Assembly (NCBI GenBank): GCA_963662155.1
Contig: OY759263.1
Span: 4,046,041 to 4,110,040 of the forward strand
Origin: Lamellibrachia columna
Taxonomy: Eukaryota; Annelida; Polychaeta; Sabellida; Siboglinidae
Direction of reading: 5' to 3'
Length of the DNA: 64,000 nucleotides
In this document: positions 1-11,960 of the stretch, piece by piece
Layout: every line of letters starts with the position of its first letter
Position numbering within the stretch: position 1 is the first letter of the stretch
Translations under genes and position numbers: made by a program
The notes under the pieces: generated by a model
Told to the model about the DNA's origin: nothing
The model's database searches: none
Seen by the model: the letters and a program-made list of their open reading frames with translations, nothing else

Positions 1-216
1 CTAAGCATGCAGAGTCAGGCGCGGATCCAAGAGGAGGGGCGGTGCATGTTTGAGTACATATGGATAGACATAAGACAAAATGCAGATTGCGAGTACAATG
101 AGATCTACAAGATGACTGAAGAGATGACTGAAGAGAAGGCCAACATTGCTGGGACAGTGATCTCGATCCCAAAGCGCTGTGGGAGGCAGACCATGAGAAA
201 CAACGTGTCTATTTCC
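1..216 (+). pseudogene. hAT-type transposase fragment
   Basis: The plus-strand reading from about 7 to 216 ends in a run like the 'CGRQTMRNNV' block seen in hAT-derived proteins of the ZMYM1 / 52-kDa-repressor group. Only about 70 residues remain, and no catalytic residues lie in the piece. It is cut off by the window edge on the left and abuts a CR1 fragment on the right. I read it as a transposase relic, not a host gene. The family call rests on one short block. Confidence 0.5.
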
Positions 217-225
217 TGAAGAAGG

Positions 226-712
226 TGGTTTGTTTCTTTACATTCAAAGGGAACCACTCCCTCTTTTGATGACATTCTTGCAAGTGATATACTAATTTGT
301 TCTACTGCTTCCATGAGTAGTAGTTTTGGCGAAATTCCATCCACTCCAGGTAATGAACTAATATCATCTGTGGTCAACACCGAATTGAAGCAACCATTTA
401 GGTCTTCCGTCATTAAAAAACCTTGTAATATTATATTTCCAGCACTCTCTTCTTGTGGTTCAACCTTGTCTCGTATGTTTTATTTACTCCAGACATATGC
501 ACAAAAGCTCTTGCTGTCATTTTTTTATGTTACATGCTAATTTTTGCTCATAGCTTCTTTTATATTGTCTAATTTCAATCGTAGCTGCAATAAGTGCCTC
601 TTTCTGTAGTTGTGTAGTATTCACCCTTTGTGTAGTTGTGTAGTATTCACCCTTTGTGTAGTTGTGTTGTCTTCACCCTTTCTGGTACGTCTATAGACCC
701 TCCACCAGAGTT
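226..712 (-). mobile_element. CR1 LINE fragment (ORF2 linker and RT start)
   Basis: On the minus strand this matches, piece by piece, the CR1 copy at 53.65-54.18 kb: the 'EGVVPFE' block, the 'PGVDGI' block and the 'EDLNG' block appear in the same order. Stops and small indels break every frame and part of the RT start is missing. It is a dead 5'- and 3'-truncated copy. Confidence 0.75.
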
Positions 713-1270
713 GTTTGATTTAAATCACTCCAAAAAAGCATTCATTTATTATTTTTTATTTCCGAGTTTTTTAATCACTGATATATATATATATGAATTT
801 AACACAAATAATTGTTTACAAGCATCGAGATCAACAACATTTGTGTATGTTTGAGCTATTCCCTTTCTGAATGCAGTGAAGCCACACAAACTTGTCTTCC
901 AGAGGAAGTATCTTTTCAAGTCAGAAGCCCTGCGTTAAAGTCCACTTAGAGGTTGTGCTAGTTGTTACCAATTCAATATGTTGACTGAAATGAGACAGTC
1001 TGGGCTACAGACTAATACTATACCAGTTTGCAGTCTGGTTAGACACCTTTAAGAGTACATAGAGCCAAGGAAAAGCGCTAATCCACCCTCTCAGCAAACA
1101 ATAATTATCAGGGCTACAGCCACAGACATACAGCATGCTTTCCTTTCCAATGCAGATTATGCAACTACAGGGGGTGAGGCCGTGTGGACATTTCTAATGG
1201 GTGGATTCGTCCCAATTTCAAATTTGGATCTGGCGCTATATAAAAAAAATATATTATTATTATTATACAT
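713..1270 (+). mobile_element. Possible LINE/SINE 3' end with ATT-rich tail
   Basis: The stretch ends at about 1222-1265 with 'GGCGCTATATAA' followed by A-rich and ATT repeats. The L2-like insertion at 27933-28780 ends in nearly the same way (AGCGCTTTTAAAAATGCTATATAA then TATTATT). This suggests a retroposon 3' end on the plus strand. No coding sequence is recognisable upstream, so the 5' limit is a guess. Confidence 0.35.
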
Positions 1271-1549
1271 GTATTTTAAAAGGACAGTTTTGTTGCTGTT
1301 GTAAATCAAACTATGTTATAATTATATAACGTTATATATACAATAACCATGTACCCTCTGTTAAGACAAATACCCAAAACGATTTGAACAGAACACGTTT
1401 GAAAGAGTTTATAAATATAAACATCTATGTAAATGTCTATAGAGCAGATTTAAAAAAAAAAAATTAAATAAAAAAATCGATATTTTTTAAATTTAAACAA
1501 ATCGTGATTTTTTTCAACCCTACCCTCCTCATAGTTTGCCTACATACTT

Positions 1550-3150
1550 TACTCACTGGCGGGCTCAAGGAATCGTTACTTTGCTGAGTTTCCTGGGTGA
1601 CAAACCAGCGTCATAACGCCATGGCACCGTGCCGCTCACTTCAAGCAAGACATGCACATTCCGATATACACTCATTCGTACAATTGCCCTGCGTATAGAA
1701 ATCTACCTGTCGATCGGGGATGTCTTGCCGGAGATCGCAGGGCAACTAACGTGTTATTATTCACCAGTGTTGCCAACTAATCTACTTGGCGATCTGTGTC
1801 CGCGGTAAACAACTACGGCGGCCCATACACACGCCTTAACCAAACGCACATTAGTAACACTTACCTGACTTTCAAGTGTAACTAGTGCAACTCGCTACAG
1901 ATGTCCACTAATCCAGTCAGCTGGAAAATCTGGTGTGAAACTGCCCGCTTCAACGACTGGCAGCGTCATAGCCGCCGACACTGGGCGAATGAATAGTCGG
2001 GGCTTCACTGACAGAAGTACACAGGCTGTGGACGAATGAATAGACCAGCCCGCTGGACCGCCACCTGATTCCAGGACTCCGCGGGGTTCACTGGTCAACG
2101 GCCGAGTGTCACTCGCCGAGAGAGGACAACGACCAAGGGATGACAACGCTCGAGAAATCGCCGTTTCGCTTGTCACCGTACGACGACGAGCCGCTATTTG
2201 ACAGACGACAATGTCTCACAGCGACTAGCCTGACAGGGGTCGTCTCAAATGTGAGCAGCGGCTGCCATGCTCCACTTGTTCGTAATACCGTGACGGGTTG
2301 AGCGGGTTATCCGCTGTTGTCGGTGTCAGAGTTGCGGCGGCGACAGATGCTTGTCACGACAGCCGATCAGAGCGACATCGCCAGGTTGGTGGAGGTTATG
2401 CAAGCGCTGTTACACAACTTCACTTTCCGCTGATTAAAAACAAACAGTAAGGATATTGATTTCGGGGATTAACGCTTTTGAACTCTGCTGCTCTGTAATC
2501 CAGTCCGCAGCTCGGAGTCCGCGCCTCGGGAGTGCGCTATCCGGCCTCCCTCCTACCTTTGCGTGAGTATGTAATCAAATTGCCTATTGTAACGCCGCAA
2601 CTGTGCTCACCTCCGTATGGGGTTGGAGATAACCCGCAGCAACACTCCACGACCTGTGTGCAACAGTTTAATCTTAACTAAGCAGCGAAGGGGTTCTATC
2701 AACATCGCACGGTGGTGCTGTCACATAACACTCGTACTCACTCATTGTTCTTGTCCGAGGAGGAACAGCGCCCAGACGTGGCAACTCGCTCGGGTCCTGT
2801 GCTAGGCCGCTATCCTAGACGTCCATGTGGTGCCGAACTTGCAACAGATAAACTTGTCGATACACATATGAATGAATCCTGTTTTCGCTACATCCGTCGC
2901 GAGCGATCAAACGATAACAAGAAGTTGATTGAGTTCAATACAAAGTGGACGACAGAAATAATGCCTCTATGAGGGCGCTGATTGTCGATAAGCGACACTC
3001 GATACGTCGATTTGAACTGCGACAGAATGTCAACACGACCGTCTACACGGGACCGCCACCAGCACTGACGGCTCGTGGGTGTCCGCGACAGATAAAGACC
3101 ACTGTTATTGTAGCCTAGGCCTACGGCACTCTTTAAAGCGTGGATGTGCA
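1550..3150. other. CpG-bearing unique stretch, no gene recognised
   Basis: This region is visibly richer in G+C and CpG than the surrounding AT-rich DNA and has no satellite or recognisable transposon in most of it. It contains short open frames on both strands (for example 1895-2176 minus), none with a known domain. It could hold a promoter or 5' untranslated exon of the gene to the right, or simply be unmethylated unique sequence. No TATA box or initiator can be assigned. Confidence 0.3.
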
Positions 3151-4970
3151 ACTGTTGCCAATGTGCTATTGAATTCGTAACAAAGCGCCCATATCTTCTA
3201 AATTGCTAGTTATCGTGCATGAGTGTGCAGCGTGCGCATAATTTACACTATTTGAATGGTTTCTTGGGTTGTAGTCGCAGGGTCGTAGTACGCTTCAGAT
3301 AAACAAATGTACACTTATGTGAGGGTGCCTCCGATGAAAAATCTAAAAAATCTGTCTGGCTGCAATGCGTCAGATATAACATTGTAATACACACGTGTAC
3401 ACCTGTACACAATACATGCCATGGATCGTGTTACGTGTAGGGGGACCTTTTTGTATTCTCGATAAGCGGACAAGTGCCTTATATGTGTGTCATTTGGAAT
3501 ATCTTTGGACGTTGCTGTTATTTTATTGTTTAAAATCATGTTAAAATCTTGCTAAAATTTCATCAAAATATTCTTGAAGTGTTTTTTACATAAAGTGGAT
3601 CTACTGCTTGGCGTCCGCGTGCTTTAACAGGTAGATGTGGGACCAGCTCTGGAAGAGCTTTGGCATTGAACGGTAGATATTATTCAATAAGACCCCAGGC
3701 TGTGTTTACACCGGAGTGATCTACCTGCCGCTAATTGCGTCAACGCTGTCTCGTAGTTTTATTATTAATATCAAATGTGTATAATTTCGCTTAAATCACC
3801 GCTTACAAATGACAGGCTAATCCATTGCCAATGAACAAATGACAGGCTAATCCATTGCCAATGAACAAATCAACATTTATCACAAGCGCCAACTGGCGTT
3901 TGTCAGCTAAGCCAATATAAGGTTAATTAAGAAGGTTATTTGAGTTCGCCCTACTCGTTTGGCGCGGTGTTATTAACGGTATATGACACGTGCGGCGTTT
4001 TCCGCTGATTTAACATCGGATCGCATGGCAATTAGCAGTGTATTTGAGCGTGGTACAGTAGAACCATTACACATATGGCTGTTCGCACAACTAGTTTGTC
4101 GAAGTACAGCTTGATGCAGCAGGATATTCGCTACATCTGGGACGCCACAGTATCACCGCATCAGCATTTGTCGAGTTCGGGATGTATGTTTATGAGGTTT
4201 CTTAAAGTTACGTTTATCTAAATTGTCAGTGTTACGTTTAATGTTTTAATCTTTATTGTGGTTGTATATTTACCGTCATAAATTGCATAACGCGTGAATT
4301 TGACAGATCAATGAATCGTCCTATGAAAAACGTTATATTTCATCTTCCAATGTGAACATTTATTGGTCCGCCTTTTATTACCGAACAGTCGGCGCTATAT
4401 ATGTCGTAACTCTTACATATTATTTATCATCGCCAAATCGTGAATTTTTCTATATTACTAAGAAATGAAAGATCACGATGGTAACAAGTTCTTTAAAAAT
4501 ATTATTTTAAAACAACCGATATGTTATAAATAAATACGTAGACCTTATTAATAAATTCAGTGTCTCAGTGACCCAACATCATTGGCGATATTCCGTAAAA
4601 CAGTCATTCAGTTAAAGCTGCTTAATCAAAGGTTCAGCCCATCGCCAATCCGGTTCTTTTATTTCCAAATGTGTAGTGTGTGACTAGTTTAAGTAACGTG
4701 CAGTTTGTTTAATAAAAAAGTGCGTACTTTTATTTAAATCGTCGAAAGAAATTACTTTAGTCGTTGTATCTGATAAAAAAACAGTTGACGGGCCGACGAC
4801 CCATTACACTTGTCGGTCACGTGTTTTTGTTGCGAGAGCTAGAATATCAACTGTTAAGACAAAGCGTATCGAGGGTAAACGCATACACGTGAAGTCCAAC
4901 TGCAAGCGGTGTTTCAACGAAATGAAGGTGCGTATTAAACTGCCACAGTTTGCAACAATTAACGTGGTAT
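3151..4970. other. AT-rich intergenic stretch
   Basis: No gene or mobile element recognised. The only structure is a perfect 31-bp tandem duplication (two units) at about 3807-3869. Confidence 0.5.
3807..3869. repeat. Two-copy 31-bp tandem duplication
   Basis: The unit AATGACAGGCTAATCCATTG plus CCAATGAACAA occurs twice in a row without a mismatch, so the duplication is recent. Confidence 0.85.
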
Positions 4971-5945
4971 TATTGAAGAGAACGTGTGCTGGGGTGTTAT
5001 TGAAGAGAACGTATAGTGGTGTGTTATTGAAGAGAACGTATGGTGGTGTGTCATTGGTGTGTTACTGAAGAGAACGTATGGTGGTGTATTATTTAAGTGA
5101 ACTTATTTTGTTGTGTTATTAAAGAAAACGTATGGTTGTGTGTTATTGAAGAGAACGCATGGTGGTGTGTTATTGAAGTGAACGTAATGTGGTGTGTTAT
5201 TGAAGAGAATGTGTGGTGGTGTGTTATTGAAGAGAACGTATGTTGGTGTGTTGTTAAAGAGAATGTATGGTTGTGTGTTATTGAAGAGAACGTATAGTGG
5301 TGTGTTATTGAAGAGAACGTATAGTGGTGTGTCATCGGTGTGTTACTGAGGAGAACGTATGGTGGTGTGTTATTAAAGAGAACGTATGGTCGTGTGTTAT
5401 TTAAATGAACTTATTTTGATATGTTATTAAAGAAAACGTATGGTTGTGTGTTATTGAATAGAACGCATGGTGGTGTGTTATTGAAGTGAACGTATGTTGG
5501 TGTGTTATTAAAGAGAATGTATGGTGGTGTATTATTGAATATAACATATGGCGGTATGTTATTGAAGAGAACGTGAGGTGGTGTGTTATTGAAGAGAACG
5601 TATGGTGGTGTGTTATTGAAGAGAACGTATGGTGGTGTGTTATTGAAGTGAACGTATGTTGGTGTGTTATTAAAGAGAACGTATGGTTGTGTGTTATTGA
5701 AGAGAACGTATGGTGGTGTGTTATTGAAGAGAATGTATGGTGGTGTATTATTGAATATAACGTATGGCGGTATGTTATTGAAGATAACGTGAGGTGGTGT
5801 GTTATTGAAGAGAACGTATGGTGGTGTGTTATTGAAGAGAACGTATGGTGGTGTGTTATTGAAGTGAACGTATGTTGGTGTGTTATTAAAGAGAATGTAT
5901 GGTTGTGTGTTATTGAAGAGAACGTATGGTGGTATGTTATCTATT
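4970..5945. repeat. 27-bp minisatellite, about 36 units
   Basis: The unit is GTATGGTGGTGTGTTATTGA plus AGAGAAC, 27 bp. Because 27 is a multiple of three, one plus-strand frame stays open over long runs and reads as repeats of 'VWWCVIEEN'. Minus-strand frames also stay open. These open frames are a by-product of the repeat; there is no start context, splice structure or domain to suggest a protein. Units vary by point changes and some are shortened, for example near 5060-5100 and 5330-5420, showing unequal exchange. Confidence 0.9.
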
Positions 5946-6599
5946 CAACGAGAATCAGGCAATACTAGCGATATTTAAATGTATGTCACTGTCACTGCAA
6001 ATGAAACTGACAACTGATATTGCCTACACTCGAGCACATTTATAAACACTGCTTAATATGTCGTGTTGTATGCATGTTGTAGAGAAAGTAGCACCATTTA
6101 TTGCAATATTTCATATTCCTACTGGACAGTAAAGACGCGAAACGACACTGAAACTTTGGGTTGATCGTATTGACTGCGCTACGCGTAGCGCTGTCTACGG
6201 CTAAGGGATCATCCATTAAGTACGTCAAGCTCAGTGTCTTAATGATCATAATGATTAAACTTTCACTGTTATGTAGACATGGCTCAGAATGTTTTATTAT
6301 TACTGCAGAATGGTGCTGATGTGTTGCCTATTTGAATTATGCAAACTTATTAAGATTTTATATGACAACTATGCCTATGTATGCAATGCATTAATTGGCT
6401 TCCTGGGATGCCCTTTAAGAAACACAGGCCAGCCAGTAGTGTGTAGTCACCAGAATGTATGCATTGTCTTCACAACTTAGGAAGTACATTTTATTGTATG
6501 CACAATACTGAAAGCATGTTTATGTCAAATGTCATTAAGTTGCGAAATATAACATTTTCCATGATTTGATGTTGCCAGATGCCACCCCGCCACCCACGA

Positions 6600-7140
6600 G
6601 TGAGAACGAGAGGCGGTAGAGGTGGCAGAGGAGGTTGAGGTGGCAGAGGGGGTAGAGGTGGCAGAGGGGGTAGAGGAGGTAGAGGGGGTAGAGGTGGCAG
6701 AAGGGGTAGAGGTGGCAGAGGGGGTAGAGTAGGTAGAGGGGGTAGAGGTGTCAGAGGGGGTAGAGGAGGTAGAGGGGGTAGATGAGGCAGAGGGGGTAGA
6801 GGTGGCAGAGGGGGTAGAGGAGGTAGAGGGGGTAGAGGTGGCAGAGGGGGTAGAGGTGGAAGAGGGGACAGAGGAGGTAGAGGGGGTAGAGGTGGCAGAG
6901 GGGTAGAGGAGGTAGAGGGGGTAGAGGAGGTAGAGGGGGTAGAGGTGGCAGAGGGGGTAGAGGAGGTAGAGGGGGTAGAGGTGGCAGAGGGGGTAGAGGA
7001 GGTAGAGGGGGTAGAGGTGGCAGAGGGGGTAGAGGAGGTAGAGGGGATAGAGGTGGCAGTGGGGGTAGAGGAGGTAGAGGGGATAGAGGTGGCAGTGGGG
7101 GTAGAGGAGGTAGAGGGGGTAGAGGTGGCAGAGGGGGTGC
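6600..7140. repeat. Purine-rich GGTAGAGG/GGCAGAGG minisatellite
   Basis: Nine-bp variants of GGTAGAGGG and GGTGGCAGA alternate over about 540 bp. The plus strand is almost pure purine apart from the T and C of each unit. On the minus strand it reads as Pro/Leu- or Ser/Thr/Pro-rich open frames, which are artefacts of the repeat. It abuts a different minisatellite at 7141. Confidence 0.9.
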
Positions 7141-7757
7141 CCGTATGACAAGGCCGGTGAAGGGGTGCCTGTATGACGAGGCCGGTGAAGGGGTGCCTGT
7201 ATGAAGAGGCCGGTGAAGGGGTGCCGGTATGGCGAGGCCGGTGAAGGGGTGTCGGTATGACGAGGCCGGTGAAGGGGTGCCTGTATGACGAGGCCGGTGA
7301 AGGGGTGCCCGTATGACGAGGCCGGTGAAGGGGTGCCCGTATGACGAGGCCGGTGAAGGGGTGCCCGTATGACGAGGCCGGTGAAGGGGTGCCTGTATGA
7401 CGAGGCCGGTGAAGGGGTGCCCGTATGACAAGGCCGGTGAAGGGGTGCCTGTATGGCGAGGCCGGTGAAGGGGTGCCCGTATGACGAGGCCGGTGAAGGG
7501 GTGCCTGTATGACGAGGCCGGTGAAGGGGTGCCCGTATGACGAGGCCGGTGAAGGGGTGCCCGTATGACGAGGCCGGTGAAGGGGTGCTCGTATGACAAG
7601 GCCGGTGAAGGGGTGCCGGTATGACGAGGCCGGTGAAGGGGTGCCTGTATGACGAGGCCGGTGAAGGGGTGCCTGTATGACGAGGCCGGTGAAGGGGTGC
7701 CTGTATGACGAGGCCGGTGAAGGGGTGCCTGTATGACGAGGCCGGTGATGGGTCAAC
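7141..7757. repeat. 28-bp minisatellite, about 22 units
   Basis: The unit is GCCGGTGAAGGGGTGCCTGT plus ATGACGAG, 28 bp, with C/T and G/A variants. Since 28 is not a multiple of three, each unit shifts the frame by one. No phase of the minus strand contains a stop, so all three minus frames stay open for hundreds of codons and give the appearance of 280- to 460-residue proteins. Three further units with GTGATGG lie apart at about 7876-7956. Confidence 0.93.
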
Positions 7758-7875
7758 ATTTATGCAGGATAATATATAAATACTAACGCACGCACGGCCA
7801 TCCCTTCCGATAAGTTGTAATGGCTTTATAAACGCAGTTTTCATTTGTGAGGAAGAAAGCCTCATTTGCTGCATG

Positions 7876-7956
7876 ACAAGGCCGGTTATGGGGTGCCTGT
7901 GTGACAAGGCCGGTGATGGGGTGCCTGCATGTCAAGGCCGGTGATGGGGTGCCTCT
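7876..7956. repeat. Separated units of the 28-bp minisatellite
   Basis: Three units carry GCCGGTTATGGGG or GCCGGTGATGGGG in place of GTGAAGGGG, about 120 bp beyond the main array. They look like an older flank of the same array, split by unique sequence. Confidence 0.8.
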
Positions 7957-8201
7957 TATGATTGGGGTCTTATACGACGATCACTGTTTTGTCTAAAACA
8001 TGTAAAATATTTTTACAATTTATGTTTTAGCAAATTCACACCACGTGCACCCCCATCATCTTGGGAATGTAATCAATTTTAGTTTGATCGTGTTGAACAC
8101 CTCCACACCACCAGGGTAGGGTTGTTTGAACACTTCCAGTGCATCACAGCGATTAACTTGTCGCGTCCTGCAAAGGTCCATCAACTTATTGCGACTGATC
8201 T

Positions 8202-8428
8202 GAGATACCAACACTGAGATACCAACACTGAGATACCAACACTGAGATACCAACACTGTGATACCAACACTGAGATACCAACACTGATATACCAACACTG
8301 AGATACCAACACGAGATACCAACACTGAGATACCAACACTGAGATACCAACACTGTGATACCAACACTGAGATACCAACACTGAGATACCAACACTGAGA
8401 TACCAACACTGAGATACCAACACTGTGA
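8202..8428. repeat. 14-bp minisatellite, about 16 units
   Basis: The unit is GAGATACCAACACT. A variant GTGATACCAACACT recurs at the 3rd-4th, 10th and last positions, and single units are shortened or altered. All minus frames stay open as an artefact. Confidence 0.92.
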
Positions 8429-8429
8429 T

Positions 8430-9170
8430 CATGTTTTATTATTTCTCTTGAACGTTTGAGGAGAAATTAAAGAAGCTTGTTACTGCCACAACATATGAAA
8501 TCGTGGTAGAGACAGAGCTCTATATCACTTTGCATGCCTTAGCGATGCAAACGTTGAATACGTCGTATGCATTATCATACATCTTTTGGGTGTCCAAGCT
8601 GAGTTGCTCGACATTTTCGGCGACAGCTGCGCCTCTAACCCCAGAGAAATACTTGAGAATCTAGAATTCCTCACGGATCTTCTGTTTTTTATCAGGACTT
8701 AAAGGTCCTCTTCAATTCGATTGTTCGCTCGTCTCTTTTGAAATTTCACTGACAATAAGAATATATTTGCTTATAGTAATGGATACGACGCGGGTAAGGC
8801 AGGAGAGGAGAGGCATATTGGACGACAGGGAAACAAATGGCAGTATTGGTCACGTCCCTAGTTTGCATGTTAGAAATGTCCTCACCTGATGAATACGTGC
8901 AGGAGGCTGCGTTGTCTCGACAACTAAATCTGACTTGTTGAAAAAGATTCGGCCGAAATAAAGGGGGTGCCCGGGCACCTGACGGATACCCCATGGATAC
9001 GCCCATGGATTTGTGGCTTCTATATACTATGTCGAGTCTAGTCCGCTGTACTTGTCTCAGCCTGGTTGAAATGCGGCTGCCTGTGGCTCTAGCAATACAA
9101 ATGGTGACGTCGCCTGATTGGGAATGGTTAGGCTTGTCCCGGTCCCACGGTTAAAACTTAGGGTAACAAC
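8430..9170. other. Unassigned intergenic DNA
   Basis: Mixed unique sequence with no domain, RNA gene or transposon that I recognise. A purine/pyrimidine palindromic patch (GTGCCCGGGCAC) lies at about 8968-8979. Confidence 0.4.
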
Positions 9171-9234
9171 ACTTGTCAGCAGCAGTTATCAGCAGCTGTT
9201 GTAGCGGCAGCAGCGGCGGCGGCGGCGGCGCCTC

Positions 9235-9403
<169 letters not shown>

Positions 9404-9556
9404 ACCGCAACAACAACAACAACTTTTCATAACCTGCAATATACATGCCATATTATTCTCGATAAAAATGGGCTGTTCCTCCAGTCACTGTTGTCTTATT
9501 GTGGAGATTTTATTTTTATTAAACAACAAATAGCTACTAATAACGACAACGACGAC

Positions 9557-9558
9557 GA

Positions 9559-9617
<59 letters not shown>
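9557..9617. repeat. (CGCA)n microsatellite
   Basis: About 15 tandem CGCA units following GACGACGACG. Confidence 0.95.
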
Positions 9618-9618
<1 letters not shown>

Positions 9619-9649
9619 GGACGGAACATCTCTCGTTGATTAATGAGTT

Positions 9650-11080
9650 CAAGTATTTCGTTGGAGCAGATTGTTTTACTATCTCTCAAACGCCTAACTG
9701 TGACACCACTAATGATACTCGAGTATGAAGACTACACGGCAAATACACGGTACTTAACGGAACGTGCTGCTTCGATACAAAGGACCTAAAGCACACGGGG
9801 AAAGTATCAATGTTTCTCCATGTTTTCTCTGTAGATTAAATATGTAAACCTTTCAAGACATACATTTCTTTTATTACAGTTGCGTCTTTATTGGTCACGA
9901 TCATCGTTTATACCAACAAGCTGCAGATGGTACGTGAGAAATGCATAATTAATTTATCGTCTTCTCCTACTTCGTGTCTTTTTCTTAGATTTTAGATAAC
10001 TGTTTCCACCAATGTAGTCACAATCATTCATTGCTTAAAATAAGAGTTTAGTTTATATTTTTGTCGTACCACTTTCGTTTAGTTTGTTTTTCATGACTAT
10101 GGCTATTTGTCGTATGACAGCCATGCTTGTACACAATATTACATTTACATATTACATTTATAGTTTGGCTGGGATAATGCGCTAAGCCAATGGACATGCT
10201 CGTTATGGTTCAGTGTGTGTATATAATGCGGTAAGCCAATGGACAAGCTTGTTATGGTTCAGTGTGTTTGTGTATATAATGCGGAAAGCAATCTATCGAT
10301 TCACATGGCGATTCACTTCGTGAATAATCAAACGTCTCACATGTCTGATTTATCTCAGTTGTCTGACAAAACATCCGACGTCAGCTGTTTTGTACTTCTT
10401 CTACCACCAGTAACAGTTGTCGTCTCATAATAAATCAACCAATCATTTTAGTGCATACATAACTCACGTAGACCACAGAAAGGCTTGGTTGCCTGTACAA
10501 CTTGCAAGTTGACTTGTGAAAAGTTACGTAATAGTTGCACTAAAACACCCCAGTGTCAAACATCAAAATCAAATAATATCTTACACAAAATCTATATAAT
10601 AAGACTCTCGACAATACACTCATAATGATTGTGTACACCAAAGTGCATCTCGTACGAGATCCATAGCAGAAAAAGCACTTTACAATTTTCCTTTATCTCA
10701 ACCCATTGCCGAAGGTGAGAACGTAAACATATTTATCTAACCAGTATGCTGTCACCAACACAAATCAACGACTTCTACTATATCTCAATATATTTGTTCT
10801 TCACCATAATTAAATGCTAACACAAGGATAAACAATATCAGTAAACAACGAATGTTCCAATGATACCAAACATGACACCATTTCGTTTATCTGTTAATTC
10901 GTTTAACAAACAATTTTCCGAACTCTTTTTTTTTCATTGGTAGCTATTGGGCGCCTCTAGCACGATTCACAATCACCAAGTTCAATCGCTAGGTGACTAA
11001 AGTAAACAAGCTAATTCTATACAAACTCACACGATCTCCGATCTGTGAAATGTATTGTACACCTGCCTGATGTATGAACA
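9650..11080. other. AT-rich intergenic stretch
   Basis: No gene recognised. It contains an imperfect 55-bp direct duplication at about 10176-10282 with the core GTTATGGTTCAGTGTGT. Confidence 0.45.
10176..10282. repeat. Imperfect 55-bp direct duplication
   Basis: Two copies share TAAGCCAATGGACA, then CTTGTTATGGTTCAGTGTGT (or CTCGTTATGG...) and TATATAATGCGG. Confidence 0.75.
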
Positions 11081-11085
11081 CAATC

Positions 11086-11506
11086 CAGTGTGACCGTGTA
11101 AATGGACCACCCTTGGTACATGGAACCCCGTGGTGTATGGACCCATAGGTCCATTTACCACATTGAAATATAACCCACTTTGCACAACTGGTATTTTATG
11201 TGTTTAGTGAGTTAGACATTTTAGAAATGGGTCATTGATGTATGGAAATAAAACATTAGCTTTTCCGAAAGACAAAACTGTGCTAAAAAAATCCAAACCG
11301 TGCTGATAGTCTAAACAGATTATGGAATGTCCATAGTTGGTTGGGCATACTTTTGGCATTGTTGTGTCTTTCGTAATAACATATATGTCAATGAACCACT
11401 TCTGAAACTTCTAACTAATAAAAATGTCAATGTTCTACATATTCCACTGTAGTAAATGGACCCCAGGTCATTATTTCAAGGGGTCCATTTACAATGTCAC
11501 ACCTGT
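11086..11506. mobile_element. Small inverted-repeat element (hAT-like MITE)
   Basis: The left end CAGTGTGACCGTGTAAATGG and the right end, read on the minus strand, CAGGTGTGACATTGTAAATG pair over about 25 bp with two differences. Internal copies of the same GTAAATGGACC motif at about 11145-11158 and 11453-11464 let the element fold back. CAG...CTG termini are usual for hAT elements. An 8-bp target duplication is not evident. There is no transposase, so it is non-autonomous. Confidence 0.6.
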
Positions 11507-11711
11507 AAGCTAAAGCACCAACCGACAAGTCGGAAGAGTACAAGTGTGGGAAAGTGGGCCATGTGTTTTGTGTTCCCACGTCGAGACGTCTTGTGAAGCT
11601 TGCCGCGAAAGACGTCAAGCATAAATGACGATACTGTGTATCGTACAGGTGACACGCGACTGCGTGTGACGACCACAACTACAACAGGTTTATAACACGG
11701 TCAGGCCGGTC

Positions 11712-11960
11712 CTAGCACCAGGCAGCGCAGTGATTGGAATGTCGGACTCTCCTTCGAGAGAGCCGGGGTTCGAATCCTCCTGCTGCTTCGAAACTTGGGC
11801 AATTTCAGTCATTCCACATTGCCCCAGTTCCGTCAGCTGTATAAATGAGAGTGTGACTCTAGACACCGGTGAATGAATAGTCGTCTGCTGCCTGATTCCC
11901 AGAGAACTTACTTTTACCTATTACCGCGTCATCGTACCACTCGAGCGTGAAATATGAACC
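11712..11960 (+). mobile_element. tRNA-derived SINE
   Basis: The head has a tRNA-like A box (about 11723-11740, GGCAGCGCAGTGATTGG) and a perfect B box core GGTTCGAATCC at about 11767-11777. It is followed by a body with 'CAGCTGTATAAATGAGAGTG', a block typical of invertebrate tRNA SINEs. The tRNA-like head does not form a full acceptor stem and the body continues, so it is not a tRNA gene. Confidence 0.75.

Noticed and set aside
5486..5968. 160-codon open frame of 'VWWCVIEEN' repeats
   Set aside because: It is the 27-bp minisatellite read in phase; no flanking gene structure.
6491..7907. Minus-strand open frames of 282, 422 and 460 codons
   Set aside because: All come from the 9-bp and 28-bp minisatellites, which have no stops on that strand; the three frames overlap each other.
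11712..11790. tRNA gene
   Set aside because: A and B boxes are present, but no proper acceptor stem forms and the sequence continues into a SINE body.
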